64,000 nucleotides of DNA from Acidobacteriaceae bacterium. Lineage in GTDB: Bacteria; Acidobacteriota; Terriglobia; Terriglobales; Acidobacteriaceae. Below, one piece after another: positions 25,786-34,321 of the stretch. The notes under the pieces were generated by a model. The model did not search any database, was not told where the DNA came from, and saw only the letters and a list, made by a program, of their open reading frames with translations. Position 1 is the first letter of the stretch. Each line of letters starts with the position of its first letter. The DNA lies in NCBI GenBank assembly GCA_003134655.1, contig PLBY01000161.1, positions 124,001-188,000 on the forward strand. Direction: 5' to 3'. The position numbers and the translations under genes were made by a program.

Positions 25786-26307
25786 ATGAGGAACGTGGGC
25801 TTTCGCGCCCGCGACGTGGGAGCGAATATGCCCAAACTGGATGGGACGCTGGTATTCGTTCTCGCCAGCCGATACGTTGCCAATGCGGCCCGCGTTTGCG
25901 TACTGGCCGAGCCGATTACCGACAGACAGTTCTGGCAGAAGCCATTCCCTTTCGGAAACAGCTTTGGCCATTTGGTCCTTCATCTGACCGGCAACTTGAA
26001 TTACTACATTGGCACGCAGATCGCCGGGACCGGATATGTTCGTGACCGTCCGCGCGAATTCAACGACCCGAATCCGCCTTCGAAGGCAGAGGCGTTGAAA
26101 CGCTTCGATGATGCGGTGGCCATGGTTGTGAAAACCATCGGTGCACAGTCGTCCGAGGATTGGTCAGCGGAATATTCAGGTGCTGGCACGGATGCCAAAA
26201 CGCGGCTCGACATGATCATGCAATGTGCCGCGCACATGCAGCATCATATTGGACAGATGATCTACCTTGGGTATCAGTGGCAGCAGGCTGGGACAGATCC
26301 GAAGTAA
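25786..26307 (+). CDS. DinB-like protein
   Basis: 173-aa DinB/DUF1572-like four-helix bundle protein without signal peptide, hence cytoplasmic, unlike the pair at 2898-4132. Metal-ligand histidine regions: NSFGHLVLHLTGNLNYYIG and CAAHMQHHIGQMIYLGYQ. Its first ATG directly follows the prfA stop. An alternative ATG lies at 25828; the intervening 14 codons overlap a small palindrome (GTGGGC..GCCC..GTGGG), so the true N-terminus is uncertain. Sandwiched between prfA and prmC, but no functional link to termination is known. Confidence 0.8.
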   Translation: MRNVGFRARDVGANMPKLDGTLVFVLASRYVANAARVCVLAEPITDRQFWQKPFPFGNSFGHLVLHLTGNLNYYIGTQIAGTGYVRDRPREFNDPNPPSKAEALKRFDDAVAMVVKTIGAQSSEDWSAEYSGAGTDAKTRLDMIMQCAAHMQHHIGQMIYLGYQWQQAGTDPK

Positions 26308-26344
26308 GGACTCGCAGGCGGATTTGTTTTCGTCCCAATCGCAA

Positions 26345-26369
26345 TGTCTTAGTGCCTCCGTGGTGAAAT
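26345..26369. repeat. Dispersed TTAGTGCCTCCGTGGTGAAA-type repeat
   Basis: Short stretch just upstream of prmC resembling the CCGTGG-containing repeats at 2758 and 39012. Weak evidence, by resemblance only. Confidence 0.3.
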
Positions 26370-26375
26370 AGACCA

Positions 26376-27248
26376 GTGCAGCTTAAGCAAGCGCTTACCT
26401 CCGCGATCACCCGTCTTAGCTCGGATCATGTTCCGTCGCCGCGCCTGAATGCGGAGTTGCTGCTTATGTTTATTCTTGGCGTGGATCGGGCTTACCTCTT
26501 TGCGCATCCCGAACGCGAGTTGAACGCCGAAGAACAGGCGCGCTATGAAGCCGTACTGAACGAACGGGCACGAGGCGTTCCGGCGCAATACATCACTGGG
26601 CATCAGGAATTCTGGGGCATGGATTTGATTGTCACTCCGGCGGTGCTTATTCCGCGCCCCGAGACTGAGCATGTGATCGAAACAGTTTTGGAATTGGCTC
26701 GTGTGGACGGGGTTGGCGGGCAAGAGTGCCCGCCCCATACCGTCCGTTTTCTCGACGTCGGGACCGGTTCGGGGTGCATTGCCCTGGCACTTGCCAAAGA
26801 ATTTCCTCAGGCGGAAATTCATGCCACCGACATATCTGCGGCCGCGCTGGAAATTGCGCGCGCCAACGCGGCCCGGCATCAACTCGATCACCGCATCCAG
26901 TTTCACCAGTCAGACCTGCTGGAAGGTCTCGATCTTGCCGACTTGGACTTCGTCGTTTCCAATCCACCGTACGTAGGAGAGTCCGAAGAGGATCAGGTTC
27001 AATTGGAAGTTCGCAAGTTTGAGCCACGCAACGCTGTGTTTGCCGGACCCACCGGAGTCGAAGTGATCGCGCGGATGATTCCTCAGGCGCACAGCGCCCT
27101 GCGTCCCGGCGGCTGGCTCATCATGGAGACAAGCGGGAGCATGGCGGACGAGACGAAGCATCTGCTCTATGGCTGGGATGACGTGAAAATCCGGCCGGAT
27201 TTGCAGTCTATCCCGCGGGTTGCACAGGCGCGGAAACCGCGGCCGTGA
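26376..27248 (+). CDS. prmC: Release factor glutamine methyltransferase
   Basis: Methylates the GGQ glutamine of release factors using SAM; 290 aa. The N-terminal helical domain (LNAELLLMFILGVDRAYLFAHPE, ARGVPAQYITGHQEFWGMD) is followed by a Rossmann methyltransferase domain with FLDVGTGSGCIALALA and the substrate-binding NPPY at 196-199. Residues about 110-122 (VDGVGGQECPPHT) lie where relatives pass directly from helix to FLDVG. They coincide with a palindromic element, so they look like an in-frame insertion. Start is a GTG. It converges on purF, six bases apart. Confidence 0.95.
   Translation: MQLKQALTSAITRLSSDHVPSPRLNAELLLMFILGVDRAYLFAHPERELNAEEQARYEAVLNERARGVPAQYITGHQEFWGMDLIVTPAVLIPRPETEHVIETVLELARVDGVGGQECPPHTVRFLDVGTGSGCIALALAKEFPQAEIHATDISAAALEIARANAARHQLDHRIQFHQSDLLEGLDLADLDFVVSNPPYVGESEEDQVQLEVRKFEPRNAVFAGPTGVEVIARMIPQAHSALRPGGWLIMETSGSMADETKHLLYGWDDVKIRPDLQSIPRVAQARKPRP
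26714..26737. repeat. Palindromic element inside prmC
   Basis: Stem GGCGGGC-AAGAGT-GCCCGCC followed by CCAT. It encodes GGQECPPHT immediately before the SAM-binding domain and keeps the frame. Resembles the other GGGC..GCCC elements of the window. Confidence 0.65.
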
Positions 27249-27254
27249 GTTTCG

Positions 27255-28682
27255 TTACCGCCGCACCGCTGCTGGCTGAATCTCCTCGACATCAATGATG
27301 TCGGTTGGATAATTGCCCGTGTAACAAGCCGAGCAATACGAGATCTTCTCACCCTCACCGCAAGCCTTCTTGAGGCCTTCCAGAGAGAGATAAGCCAGGG
27401 AATCCGCGCCAATGTAATCGCGAATCTCGTCGACTGTTTTGTTGGCGGCGATGAGCTGCTTTTTCGAAGGAGTGTCGACGCCGTAATAACAGGGGGAGAT
27501 CGTGGGCGGACAGGAGATGCGCATGTGCACTTCCTTCGCACCTGCGCTGCGAATCATACGCACAATCTTCCGGCTGGTAGTGCCGCGGACGATCGAGTCA
27601 TCGATCAGTACGACGCGCTTACCTTGCAGCAGCGAGCGCACTGGATTCAGCTTCAGCTTGACGCCGAAGTCGCGCACGCTCTGGCTGGGTTCGATGAAGG
27701 TTCGTCCGACATAGTGGTTGCGGATCAAGGCAAAGCGGAAGGGGAGCCCGCTCTCAGCAGCATAGCCGACCGCAGCCGTTACACCTGAGTCCGGGACGGG
27801 GACCACAAGGTCGGCATCGACGCCCGCCTCTCGAGCCAACTGGCGCCCGAGTTCCTCGCGGCTGGTCTGCACCGCGCGGCCGAAGACAAGGCTGTCGGGG
27901 CGCGAGAAGTATACGTGCTCGAAGATGCAACTCGATTGCGGGGCGGCCGTGGAGTAGAAACGCGAATTGATTCCTTCCGGACCGACGACGATGAGTTCGC
28001 CCGGTTTCACATCGCGCACATATTCGGCGCCAATCAGGTCAAACGCACAGGTCTCGGAGGCAAAGACGACGGTGTCCTGCTTCTGCCCCTCCAGCGCGGG
28101 GATGCGGCCCATGGCCAGCGGGCGGAATCCGCGGGGATCACGCACTGCGAAAACGCGGTCGTTACTCATCATCACGAGCGAGAACGCGCCTTCGACCCGC
28201 CTCAGGGCATCGGCCACGGCTTCTGGGAGCGTGTGCTCCTTGGAAAGCGCGATCAGATGAACGATGACTTCGGTGTCGCTGTTGGTTTGAAAAATCGAGC
28301 CCTGACTCTCCAGTCGCGCACGAACGTGCTGTGCGTTGGTGAGATTGCCGTTGTGGGCGACGGCAATCGATCCTTTGTTCGATTGCACGAGGATCGGTTG
28401 CGCATTCAGCAGCGCCGAGTCTCCGGCTGTGGAGTAGCGCGTATGGCCGATGGCCAGAGTGCCGCGCATTTTCGAGAGGACATCTTCTGTGAAGATGTCG
28501 GCGACTGAGCCCATGGCCTTGTGCGCGTGCGACGTCAGACCGTCGGACGTGACGATACCGGCCGATTCCTGGCCGCGATGCTGCAGCGCGTGCAGACCCA
28601 GGTAGGCCAATTTCTCAGCTTCAGGGTGAGCGAAGATCGCCACCACGCCACATTCGTCATGAAATTTGTCGGAAGTCTGCAA
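27255..28682 (-). CDS. purF: Amidophosphoribosyltransferase
   Basis: First committed step of purine synthesis: PRPP plus glutamine to phosphoribosylamine; 475 aa. The catalytic N-terminal cysteine is Cys11 after a ten-residue propeptide (MQTSDKFHDE). The glutaminase domain has ALQHRGQESAG and HNGNLTNA. The PRPP site is RVVLIDDSIVRGTTS. Cysteines in RISCPPTISPC and YCSACYTGNYP mark the oxygen-sensitive [4Fe-4S] Bacillus-type enzyme. It follows purL on the same strand with a gap of about 100 bases that contains a simple repeat, so a pur operon is likely. Confidence 0.97.
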   Translation of the reverse strand: MQTSDKFHDECGVVAIFAHPEAEKLAYLGLHALQHRGQESAGIVTSDGLTSHAHKAMGSVADIFTEDVLSKMRGTLAIGHTRYSTAGDSALLNAQPILVQSNKGSIAVAHNGNLTNAQHVRARLESQGSIFQTNSDTEVIVHLIALSKEHTLPEAVADALRRVEGAFSLVMMSNDRVFAVRDPRGFRPLAMGRIPALEGQKQDTVVFASETCAFDLIGAEYVRDVKPGELIVVGPEGINSRFYSTAAPQSSCIFEHVYFSRPDSLVFGRAVQTSREELGRQLAREAGVDADLVVPVPDSGVTAAVGYAAESGLPFRFALIRNHYVGRTFIEPSQSVRDFGVKLKLNPVRSLLQGKRVVLIDDSIVRGTTSRKIVRMIRSAGAKEVHMRISCPPTISPCYYGVDTPSKKQLIAANKTVDEIRDYIGADSLAYLSLEGLKKACGEGEKISYCSACYTGNYPTDIIDVEEIQPAAVRR

Positions 28683-28698
28683 TTTCGCTCCTGGGTTG

Positions 28699-28733
28699 TA
28701 AGCTCTTAGCTGTTAGCTTTTAGCTCTTAGCTC
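28699..28733. repeat. AGCTCTTAGC-type simple repeat upstream of purF
   Basis: Units of (T)TAGCT(C/T)(T/G) repeated about five times in the purL-purF gap. The reverse-complement form (AGCTAAGAGCTAAAAGC) recurs at 37063-37103 before selB. Confidence 0.7.
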
Positions 28734-28785
28734 AAAAACGTATTCTGTTTTCGTCACTGCTTCTTGTTCAAGCTTTTGACATGAA

Positions 28786-31095
28786 CTAATCAACCGCTAC
28801 CAGTTCCGGATCCGTTCGCAACGCTAATTCCAGGGCCCCCTCATACGCTGCGCTCAATTCCGAGACCGGGGCGGAAATCACAACTTTGCCGTCTAGCGAT
28901 ATTTCCAACTGTCCGGAAATCGTTTCTCCAATGACCTCTGCAGCCGAGCCGTGTTTCTCCGCTACTTCTTTGATTCCCGCCACGTTCCCCGGGTCGCAAG
29001 AGATCACGATCCGGCTGGCATCTTCCCCAAACAGGGCAAACTCCGCGAACAAGCCTCCAGAGGTCAGATTTACCCGAGCGCCAACACCCTTGGGCAGTGC
29101 TTTCTCCGTGAATGCGACCGCCAGGCCGCCATCGGCGCAGTCATGCACCGAATCCACCAAGCCGTGCTGGATTAATTCGATGACCGCCTTCTGCAGGCCA
29201 GCTTCTTTTTCCAGATCAAGCTCGGGTGGATATCCCCACAACGTGCCCAGAATCTCCTTCGCGTATTCCGAGGACCCAAACTCGCTCTCTGCGTCCGTGA
29301 TATCGCCCGCTTCTCCCGCGCGCAATAGCACGATCGTGCGTCCGGGCGCGGCGAAATGCATTTTCGCGGCTTTGTGAACGTCTTCGAGGATTCCGACAAC
29401 GCCGAGCACGGGCGTGGGATAAATACCTTCGCCGAGCGTCTCGTTGTAAAAGCTGACGTTGCCGCCGGTGATGGGGATTTCTAATTCTTCGCAGGCTTTC
29501 GTGATGCCATCAATCGTTTGCGAGAACTGCCACATGATGTGCGGCTTCTCGGGATTGCCGAAGTTCAGGCAATTCGTCGCGCCCACGGGAGTTGCTCCGG
29601 AGCACGCCACTTTGCGTGCCGCCTCGGAGACCGCGTGCATCGCGCCCAGCCGCGGATCGAGATAGCACCAGCGGCCGTTGCCATCGAGTGCCATGGAGAG
29701 CCCGCGCTGCGAGCCTTTAATGCGGATCACGCCCGCGTCACCGGCTCCCGGCGCGTCGACGGTGTTGGTCTGCACCATGTGGTCGTACTGCTGCCAAACC
29801 CAACGCTTTCCGCAGATATTCGGGCTGGCCAGCAACTGCTTCAGATTCGCCGTGAAGTCTGTCGTTCCGCCGAGTTTGATGTGTTCCGGCATCTCGCGCG
29901 GCACCGGTGGTTCCCATCGCGCTAGCGGGCGCTTGTAGAGCGGAGCTTCGTCCGTCAGCGCGGGATTTGGAATCTCCGCGACGACTTTGCCGTGCTCCAG
30001 GACGCGCAAGGTGTTGCCGGTCGTGACCGTGCCGACCTCGACCGCGTCGAGTCCCCATTTTTCAAAGACGCGGAAAACTTCGTCCTCGCGTCCTTTTTGC
30101 GCCACCAGCAGCATGCGCTCCTGCGATTCGCTGAGCATGATCTCGTAGGGAGTCATGCCGGTTTCGCGCTGCGGCACACGGTCGAGTTCGATCTCGATGC
30201 CCACGCCGCCACGTCCGCCCATTTCGCAGGTCGAACATGTGAGCCCGGCGGCGCCCATATCTTGAATGCCGACGATCGCGCCGGTTTGCATTGCTTCCAG
30301 GCAGGCTTCGAGCAGGAGCTTCTCCAGGAACGGGTCGCCGACTTGCACGTTCGGACGCTTCGCTTCGGAAGCTTCGCTGAATTCCTCGCTGGCCATGGTC
30401 GCGCCGTGAATGCCGTCGCGCCCGGTCTTGGCGCCAACGTAAATCACCGGATTGCCTTCGCCGGCTGCCTTCGCATAGAAGATTTCATTCTTCCGCACCA
30501 GACCCAGCGCAAACGCGTTCACCAGCGGGTTGCCCGAGTAGCAGGGCTCGAACTTCGTTTCGCCGCCCAGGTTGGGGACACCGAAACAGTTTCCGTAAGA
30601 AGCGACCCCGCTGACCACGCCTTCGAAGACGGAATGATTTTTGTGCAGTTCTTTCTGGGATACATCCTTTGATGCCGTGATGGGACCGAAGCGCAGCGAG
30701 TCCATCACCGCGACCGGCCTTGCACCCATAGTGAAAATGTCGCGCAGAATGCCGCCTACGCCCGTGGTTGCGCCCTGAAACGGTTCGATGAACGACGGAT
30801 GATTGTGGGATTCGATCTTGAAGGCACAGGCCCAACCATCGCCAATGTCGATGATGCCGGCATTCTCGCCCGGCCCCTGCAACACGATCTTGCTGCGCGT
30901 GGGCAGGCGCTTGAGATGCACGCGCGACGACTTGTAAGAGCAGTGCTCGCTCCACATCACGCTGAAAATGCCCAGTTCGGTAAGCGTGGGCTCGCGGCCG
31001 CCGAGAAGTTGCTTGATCTTCTCGTATTCATCGGGCGTAAGGCCGTGCTGCCGGAGGATCTCCGGAGAAAAGGCAGAGGTCAAAGAGGTGGCCAT
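28786..31095 (-). CDS. purL: Phosphoribosylformylglycinamidine synthase subunit PurL
   Basis: ATP-dependent amidation of FGAR to FGAM in purine synthesis, 769 aa, the small PurL form that works with separate PurS and PurQ. Motifs: [95 protein letters not shown] and [14 protein letters not shown], all of the AIR-synthase-like fold. purS and purQ are not in the window, so the complex is encoded in at least two places. Transcribed toward purF. Confidence 0.97.
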   Translation of the reverse strand: MATSLTSAFSPEILRQHGLTPDEYEKIKQLLGGREPTLTELGIFSVMWSEHCSYKSSRVHLKRLPTRSKIVLQGPGENAGIIDIGDGWACAFKIESHNHPSFIEPFQGATTGVGGILRDIFTMGARPVAVMDSLRFGPITASKDVSQKELHKNHSVFEGVVSGVASYGNCFGVPNLGGETKFEPCYSGNPLVNAFALGLVRKNEIFYAKAAGEGNPVIYVGAKTGRDGIHGATMASEEFSEASEAKRPNVQVGDPFLEKLLLEACLEAMQTGAIVGIQDMGAAGLTCSTCEMGGRGGVGIEIELDRVPQRETGMTPYEIMLSESQERMLLVAQKGREDEVFRVFEKWGLDAVEVGTVTTGNTLRVLEHGKVVAEIPNPALTDEAPLYKRPLARWEPPVPREMPEHIKLGGTTDFTANLKQLLASPNICGKRWVWQQYDHMVQTNTVDAPGAGDAGVIRIKGSQRGLSMALDGNGRWCYLDPRLGAMHAVSEAARKVACSGATPVGATNCLNFGNPEKPHIMWQFSQTIDGITKACEELEIPITGGNVSFYNETLGEGIYPTPVLGVVGILEDVHKAAKMHFAAPGRTIVLLRAGEAGDITDAESEFGSSEYAKEILGTLWGYPPELDLEKEAGLQKAVIELIQHGLVDSVHDCADGGLAVAFTEKALPKGVGARVNLTSGGLFAEFALFGEDASRIVISCDPGNVAGIKEVAEKHGSAAEVIGETISGQLEISLDGKVVISAPVSELSAAYEGALELALRTDPELVAVD

Positions 31096-31458
31096 GGGAA
31101 GAGCTTCTATTGTCGCATTTGGCGGGGCGGATGGGTAGCACCCGCGCCCTCATTTTGATGAAGCCGAGCAAGAACAGGCGCTCACGTACAGAATCCTTGC
31201 TTTAAGTGAGCTGCTCCAGCCTTTTTCGGTGATAGGCCATCGACAGGAGCCAGAGGAGCAGCCCCTCAATGAGCGCAAACGCCTCCACACTCATCCGACC
31301 AGTCTCGAACGCTCAGATGTGAAGTGAATCGAAAGAAGTCGGAATTTGAGCGCTATGGCCTGGTTACAACAGTTAGCATCAGATAGCCCGCGCGTGAAGT
31401 AATAGCAACCGCCTTTTACTGCCCCGAACTGCACGTGCCGATCCCTGCAAATGTCAAA
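31096..31458. other. Intergenic region at the left edge of the accessory island
   Basis: About 360 bases upstream of purL with no plausible gene. It contains the purL promoter region on the minus strand and marks the change from housekeeping genes to the lower-GC, remnant-rich stretch that runs to about 37.1 kb. Confidence 0.5.
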
Positions 31459-31965
31459 TCAATTGATCTGGAAAACCGTCCCATAGGAGTCTTGGGAGAC
31501 GGTTCCGCCCTCGGTTGTCGTGCTGTAGATCGTCTGGCCGGAGAGGAGCAACGCAGACGATGGAAAGTAGCCATCGGCCGGTGGGGCGTGGAAGCGATGC
31601 AGGATCAGTTTGCTCCAGCCATTCGATGGGTGAGTCAGCTTGAAGACTGTACCGCATCCCTGCCAAGGCGTGCAGTAATCGGAAGTCATGCCGCCTCCGA
31701 CAGTGGTGCCGTAGAGGTTTCCCGACTTGTCCAAAGTCATGCGCCCGAGGGGAGCGTATCCGTCGCTGCCGCCTTGGAATGAGTACAGGATGGTTTCGGT
31801 CCAGGAAGATCCGCTTTGCGGAGGAGACAACTCGAATGCCGAACCCGCACTGGCTGTACCGCCGTTTTGAGTTGTTCCGTAGAGATTTCCCTTGGCGTCA
31901 CGAATCAATCCGCCGGAGGGGGAGCCTTGAGTCTGCGAGATTGTCGGACATGGAACACCTCCCAT
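31459..31965 (-). pseudogene. GloVer-repeat protein fragment
   Basis: 168 codons of the tandem-repeat type named for GloVer, with the periodic motif NLYGTT..GG..GTVF seen three times: GNLYGTTQNGGTASAGSAFEL, GNLYGTTVGGG..GCGTVFKLT and QTIYSTTTEGG..YGTVFQIN. Intact relatives are several hundred residues, secreted, and begin with a signal peptide. Here there is none, and the frame starts in mid-repeat seven bases after the preceding gene. I read it as the C-terminal remnant of a surface or secreted beta-propeller protein, though a short expressed version cannot be excluded. Confidence 0.65.
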
Positions 31966-31971
31966 GCTGGG

Positions 31972-32346
31972 TTAGGCTGCGAGCGACTTCTGAAGTGTGG
32001 CGCCCGACTGAGTGTCATCGCCGAGCGAATCGGGAGGTAACCGAATTGGGTGACTCGCATGTTGTGCTGCTACGGATTGTGTAGCGCTGGTCCTTCCTCG
32101 TTCCTCGAACAAGAGGCGCCGCAGCGTGCGAAGATCGTTAAGAATCCTCCTGCTTCGATTTACGTGAAGATCGAGCTTGTCTAGGCTGTAGAGGGCTATT
32201 CGTAGCGCATCCAGACGGCGCGAAACATTCGAGGCGGATTCTCGCTGCACGTCACTTTCAAGTTCCTGCTTCGCTTCGGCCACAGTCTCGGCCAGTAACG
32301 CCATAAAATCATGAGCGCTCTCTAGGGTTTCGAATTGATCTTCCAT
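31972..32346 (-). CDS. Small helical protein, unknown function
   Basis: About 124 aa beginning MEDQFETLESAHDFMALLAE, with a strongly helical, heptad-like centre (VAEAKQELESDVQRESASNVSRRL and LDKLDLHVNRSRRILNDLRTL) and a polar tail. Start could also be an ATG 12 bases upstream; GAGG sits eight bases before the chosen ATG, and both overlap the end of the upstream gene. Translational coupling with 32372-32593 is therefore likely. No family recognised. Confidence 0.55.
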   Translation of the reverse strand: MEDQFETLESAHDFMALLAETVAEAKQELESDVQRESASNVSRRLDALRIALYSLDKLDLHVNRSRRILNDLRTLRRLLFEERGRTSATQSVAAQHASHPIRLPPDSLGDDTQSGATLQKSLAA

Positions 32347-32371
32347 TGGCGGCCTCATTTCAAGCCTCGTT

Positions 32372-32593
32372 TCACAAGGCTGGCTGCTTGTCTCGACTAA
32401 GCAACGCTCTCTCCACTTCATGGTTCTCGGCTATTTTCGCTCCCAGAATCGCCTGGCGCCGCAAAATCTCTTCGCGGAGTTGCATGAATCTCTGCACTTC
32501 AGCGTAGCTCAGCACTTCTCCACGAGAATGTGCGAGGATATGAGCCAGCGACTGCTCTAACTCCTCAACTGTGCTAGTGTCTCGGTCTGTCAT
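32372..32593 (-). CDS. Small helical protein, unknown function
   Basis: 73-aa protein MTDRDTSTVEELEQSLAHIL, almost wholly predicted helix (EVQRFMQLREEILRRQAILGAKIAE). AAGGAG lies nine bases before the ATG. It is the middle gene of a compact minus-strand trio of small unknown genes (32828 to 31972). Both helical partners could interact, by inference only. Confidence 0.6.
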   Translation of the reverse strand: MTDRDTSTVEELEQSLAHILAHSRGEVLSYAEVQRFMQLREEILRRQAILGAKIAENHEVERALLSRDKQPAL

Positions 32594-32639
32594 TTGGATT
32601 TCGCTCCTTATGGTGAACGAGGGGAGAAACTGGTCCACC

Positions 32640-32828
32640 CTATTTATCCAATGCACGTAGGTGGCCCTCAGCATCAATGCGCAACCTGTTGCGTCGATAG
32701 GTCAGAAAGCAGGTCCGGCAAGGTGCCTCTGGGGTTCCACCCTGTACTTTCAGAGGAAAACAAGCACAAACGGAGCCGTGACAGTGATTTGCTCGGATGG
32801 TTGGCGAAATATCCCCTATTTCGCTCAT
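32640..32828 (-). CDS. Small cysteine-containing protein, unknown function
   Basis: 62-aa protein starting MSEIGDISPTIRANHCHGSV. Its CHxxxCxC and CRTC residues could bind a metal, and the tail is basic (YRRNRLRIDAEGHLRAL). The start at 32828 is chosen because AAAGGTGG lies just upstream; the frame continues for 48 more codons without good composition. A nine-base-pair hairpin abuts that ribosome site. It is the first gene of the small trio and lies downstream of the split gene's C-terminal part. Confidence 0.45.
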   Translation of the reverse strand: MSEIGDISPTIRANHCHGSVCACFPLKVQGGTPEAPCRTCFLTYRRNRLRIDAEGHLRALDK

Positions 32829-32837
32829 TAGAACCAC

Positions 32838-32864
32838 CTTTTGCGGCGGTGGGGTCCGCAAAAG
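32838..32864 (-). promoter_or_regulatory. Hairpin touching the ribosome site of the small cysteine protein
   Basis: On the minus strand CTTTTGCGG and CCGCAAAAG form a perfect nine-base-pair stem around ACCCCACCG. The 3' arm's last bases belong to the AAAGGTGG ribosome-binding site of the gene starting at 32828. This could be a translational switch or the terminator of the upstream gene; inference from position. Confidence 0.4.
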
Positions 32865-32987
32865 AGGAACTTTCGGGGGCTTAACTTGCTGCCGCTCACG
32901 CTGGCTCTCTTCTCCGAAAAAGGAGGAGTGCAGCAGCGCTTTTTTCTTCTCGATTTTCCAGGGGGGAAGCAAGCGAAAGCGAAAAGC

Positions 32988-33240
32988 TCAAATACTGCGG
33001 ATGAAGTCCGACATCTTTTCTCGCAGATACTCTGACGGGTCCCGATCTTGATTCTTCATCTGCACCATACGGCGAAGATCGTCATCGCAGAGCACCAGCA
33101 CTCCGCGACTCTGATTGAAGTTCCTGAACAGTGTTCGGTTGTACGCATAAACCCATTTTGGCTGTTCAGACCGACAGACGACGAAGCCCCAGAATCCCAG
33201 AGCGGGCTTTAGGTAGCAGTAAAGCTGACGCAAGTCATCG
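32988..33240 (-). pseudogene. C-terminal part of a gene split by the 33249-34989 element (PD-(D/E)XK nuclease-like)
   Basis: The frame downstream of the insertion reads DDLRQLYCYLKPALGFWGFV, VCRSEQPKWVYAYNRTL and DPSEYLREKMSDFIRSI, then stops. It has no start codon of its own with a ribosome site. Joined to the 34990-35678 part after removal of the element and one CGAGTCAG copy, it gives VLTRDDLRQLYCYL in one frame of exactly 314 codons. The segment resembles the end of nuclease-fold domains in which a D-x-K strand is followed by a helix and a G-F-x-V-x-x-R strand. Alone it cannot be functional. Confidence 0.75.
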
Positions 33241-33248
33241 CGAGTCAG
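33241..33248. repeat. Target-site duplication, left copy
   Basis: CGAGTCAG immediately outside the left terminal repeat, identical to 34990-34997. Confidence 0.88.
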
Positions 33249-33274
33249 GGTAGTGTCCTAACAGTGCGTTGATG
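33249..33274 (+). repeat. Left terminal inverted repeat of the element
   Basis: GGTAGTGTCCTAACAGTGCG then TTGATG. Pairs with 34964-34989 with two mismatches. Confidence 0.87.
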
Positions 33275-33311
33275 ACTGGTGGCGGCCTCGGGAAGAAGGG
33301 CCGCCAGTTCG

Positions 33312-33746
33312 TCACGGCTGAGATTCCCAAATATCAGTGAAATTCATCTGAATGGCGGTTTTCTTGAAAACACGGTCAAACTTCTGCCGGAAGTCTTTCA
33401 TGTTCTCGCAGAGCTTCATAATCGTTACGACCTTTTGAATTTGATCGTGGACCTGCGCCCGCCCAAAATCAGTAAGAAGCTGATGGTCATTCTTACCCTT
33501 GCTCGGATCGGGGTTAATTGTTCGCATCGCCTTTCCCATGTCCTTGTCGATGCTGTCGTAGACGAACGCCATAACGTACTTGCCCCAGCGCAGCGGACGA
33601 TTCTTGGGCGAATAGTGGACACCTTCTAATCTCGCCAGTTCAAACCAAAACTCCGGCGGGAACATCTGCGCCCAGTCTTGCATTTCCTCTGCGATGAATG
33701 CTTGCAGTTTGATCTGTAGGGCCCGTTTCTTGCGGACCGTCGAACG
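33312..33746 (-). pseudogene. P63C-domain protein, C-terminal fragment
   Basis: The frame reads LQIKLQAFIAEEMQDWAQMF, PPEFWFELARLEGVHYSPKN, RPLRWGKYVMAFVYDSIDKD and NDHQLLTDFGRAQVHDQIQK, which matches the P63C domain (function unknown, often in phage-derived or defence-rich regions). Full proteins are usually 250-400 aa. Here the N-terminal part is missing, and the open frame runs back only to a stop inside the transposase tail near 33747, where homology is lost at about 33720. So it was joined to the transposase remnant by rearrangement. An internal ATG at 33683 would give 123 aa. Confidence 0.75.
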
Positions 33747-33963
33747 TCAGAACCTCACGATGCGAATGCAGATGAGACGGCTAACGCGGCTCACGAATGC
33801 GTTCTCGAAAAAGGTGGAGAACCTGAAAGCGGCTGTGGCCCTGCATTTCGCGTGGTATAATTTCGTTAGGGTTCATAAGAGCCTTAAAGTGACCCCGGCT
33901 ATGGAGGCTGGTATTACGAGCCATGTTTGGGGGTTGCAGGACTTGATTCTGCCAAATCAGTAG
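33721..33963 (+). pseudogene. IS1-like transposase, C-terminal fragment
   Basis: About 80 codons reading RTVERQNLTMRMQMRRLTRL, TNAFSKKVENLKAAVALHFA and WYNFVRVHKSLKVTPAMEAG, the characteristic C-terminal end of IS1-type DDE transposases including the final catalytic-region glutamate helix. The N-terminal two thirds are absent, replaced by the inverted P63C fragment. Same orientation as the cargo genes that follow. Confidence 0.8.
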
Positions 33964-34089
33964 ACCCCACTAATTTTATAGACTTTGTAAACTGCTGGCA
34001 CTATGGCTGCTTGCTGGCTTTGCGATTTTGGCCGAATCCTTCCGTCACTTATAAACATCTCAGCTTTGTGGTAGCATCCTAATTTCATT

Positions 34090-34308
34090 ATGGTCAACAG
34101 GCTACAATCCGACTTCCTCACCGCCGACCCTTCCTTCGTGTCCGGTGCGGCTCGACTGCTCGATTGGTGGGGTCTGTACGATACATACAATGTAAGCCGC
34201 AACGGTCAGGAAGCCGATGCGAAGGCCATGTTTTCGGACTGGCGCATTGTAGGGCAAGACCTCGCCGATGCGATGGTAGAATTTGAGTCAGCCCAACCTG
34301 TAAAATAA
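34090..34308 (+). CDS. Small conserved-looking protein, cargo of the element
   Basis: 72-aa acidic soluble protein MVNRLQSDFLTADPSFVSGA, containing SGAARLLDWWGLYDTYNVSR and ADAKAMFSDWRIVGQDLADA. The wording resembles a small uncharacterised family I have met in other soil bacteria, but I cannot name it. ATG 34090 has no strong ribosome site. The next gene begins 13 bases after its stop, so the two probably form a transcription unit. It lies wholly inside the mobile element. Confidence 0.6.
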   Translation: MVNRLQSDFLTADPSFVSGAARLLDWWGLYDTYNVSRNGQEADAKAMFSDWRIVGQDLADAMVEFESAQPVK

Positions 34309-34321
34309 TGGCTCGCCTACC

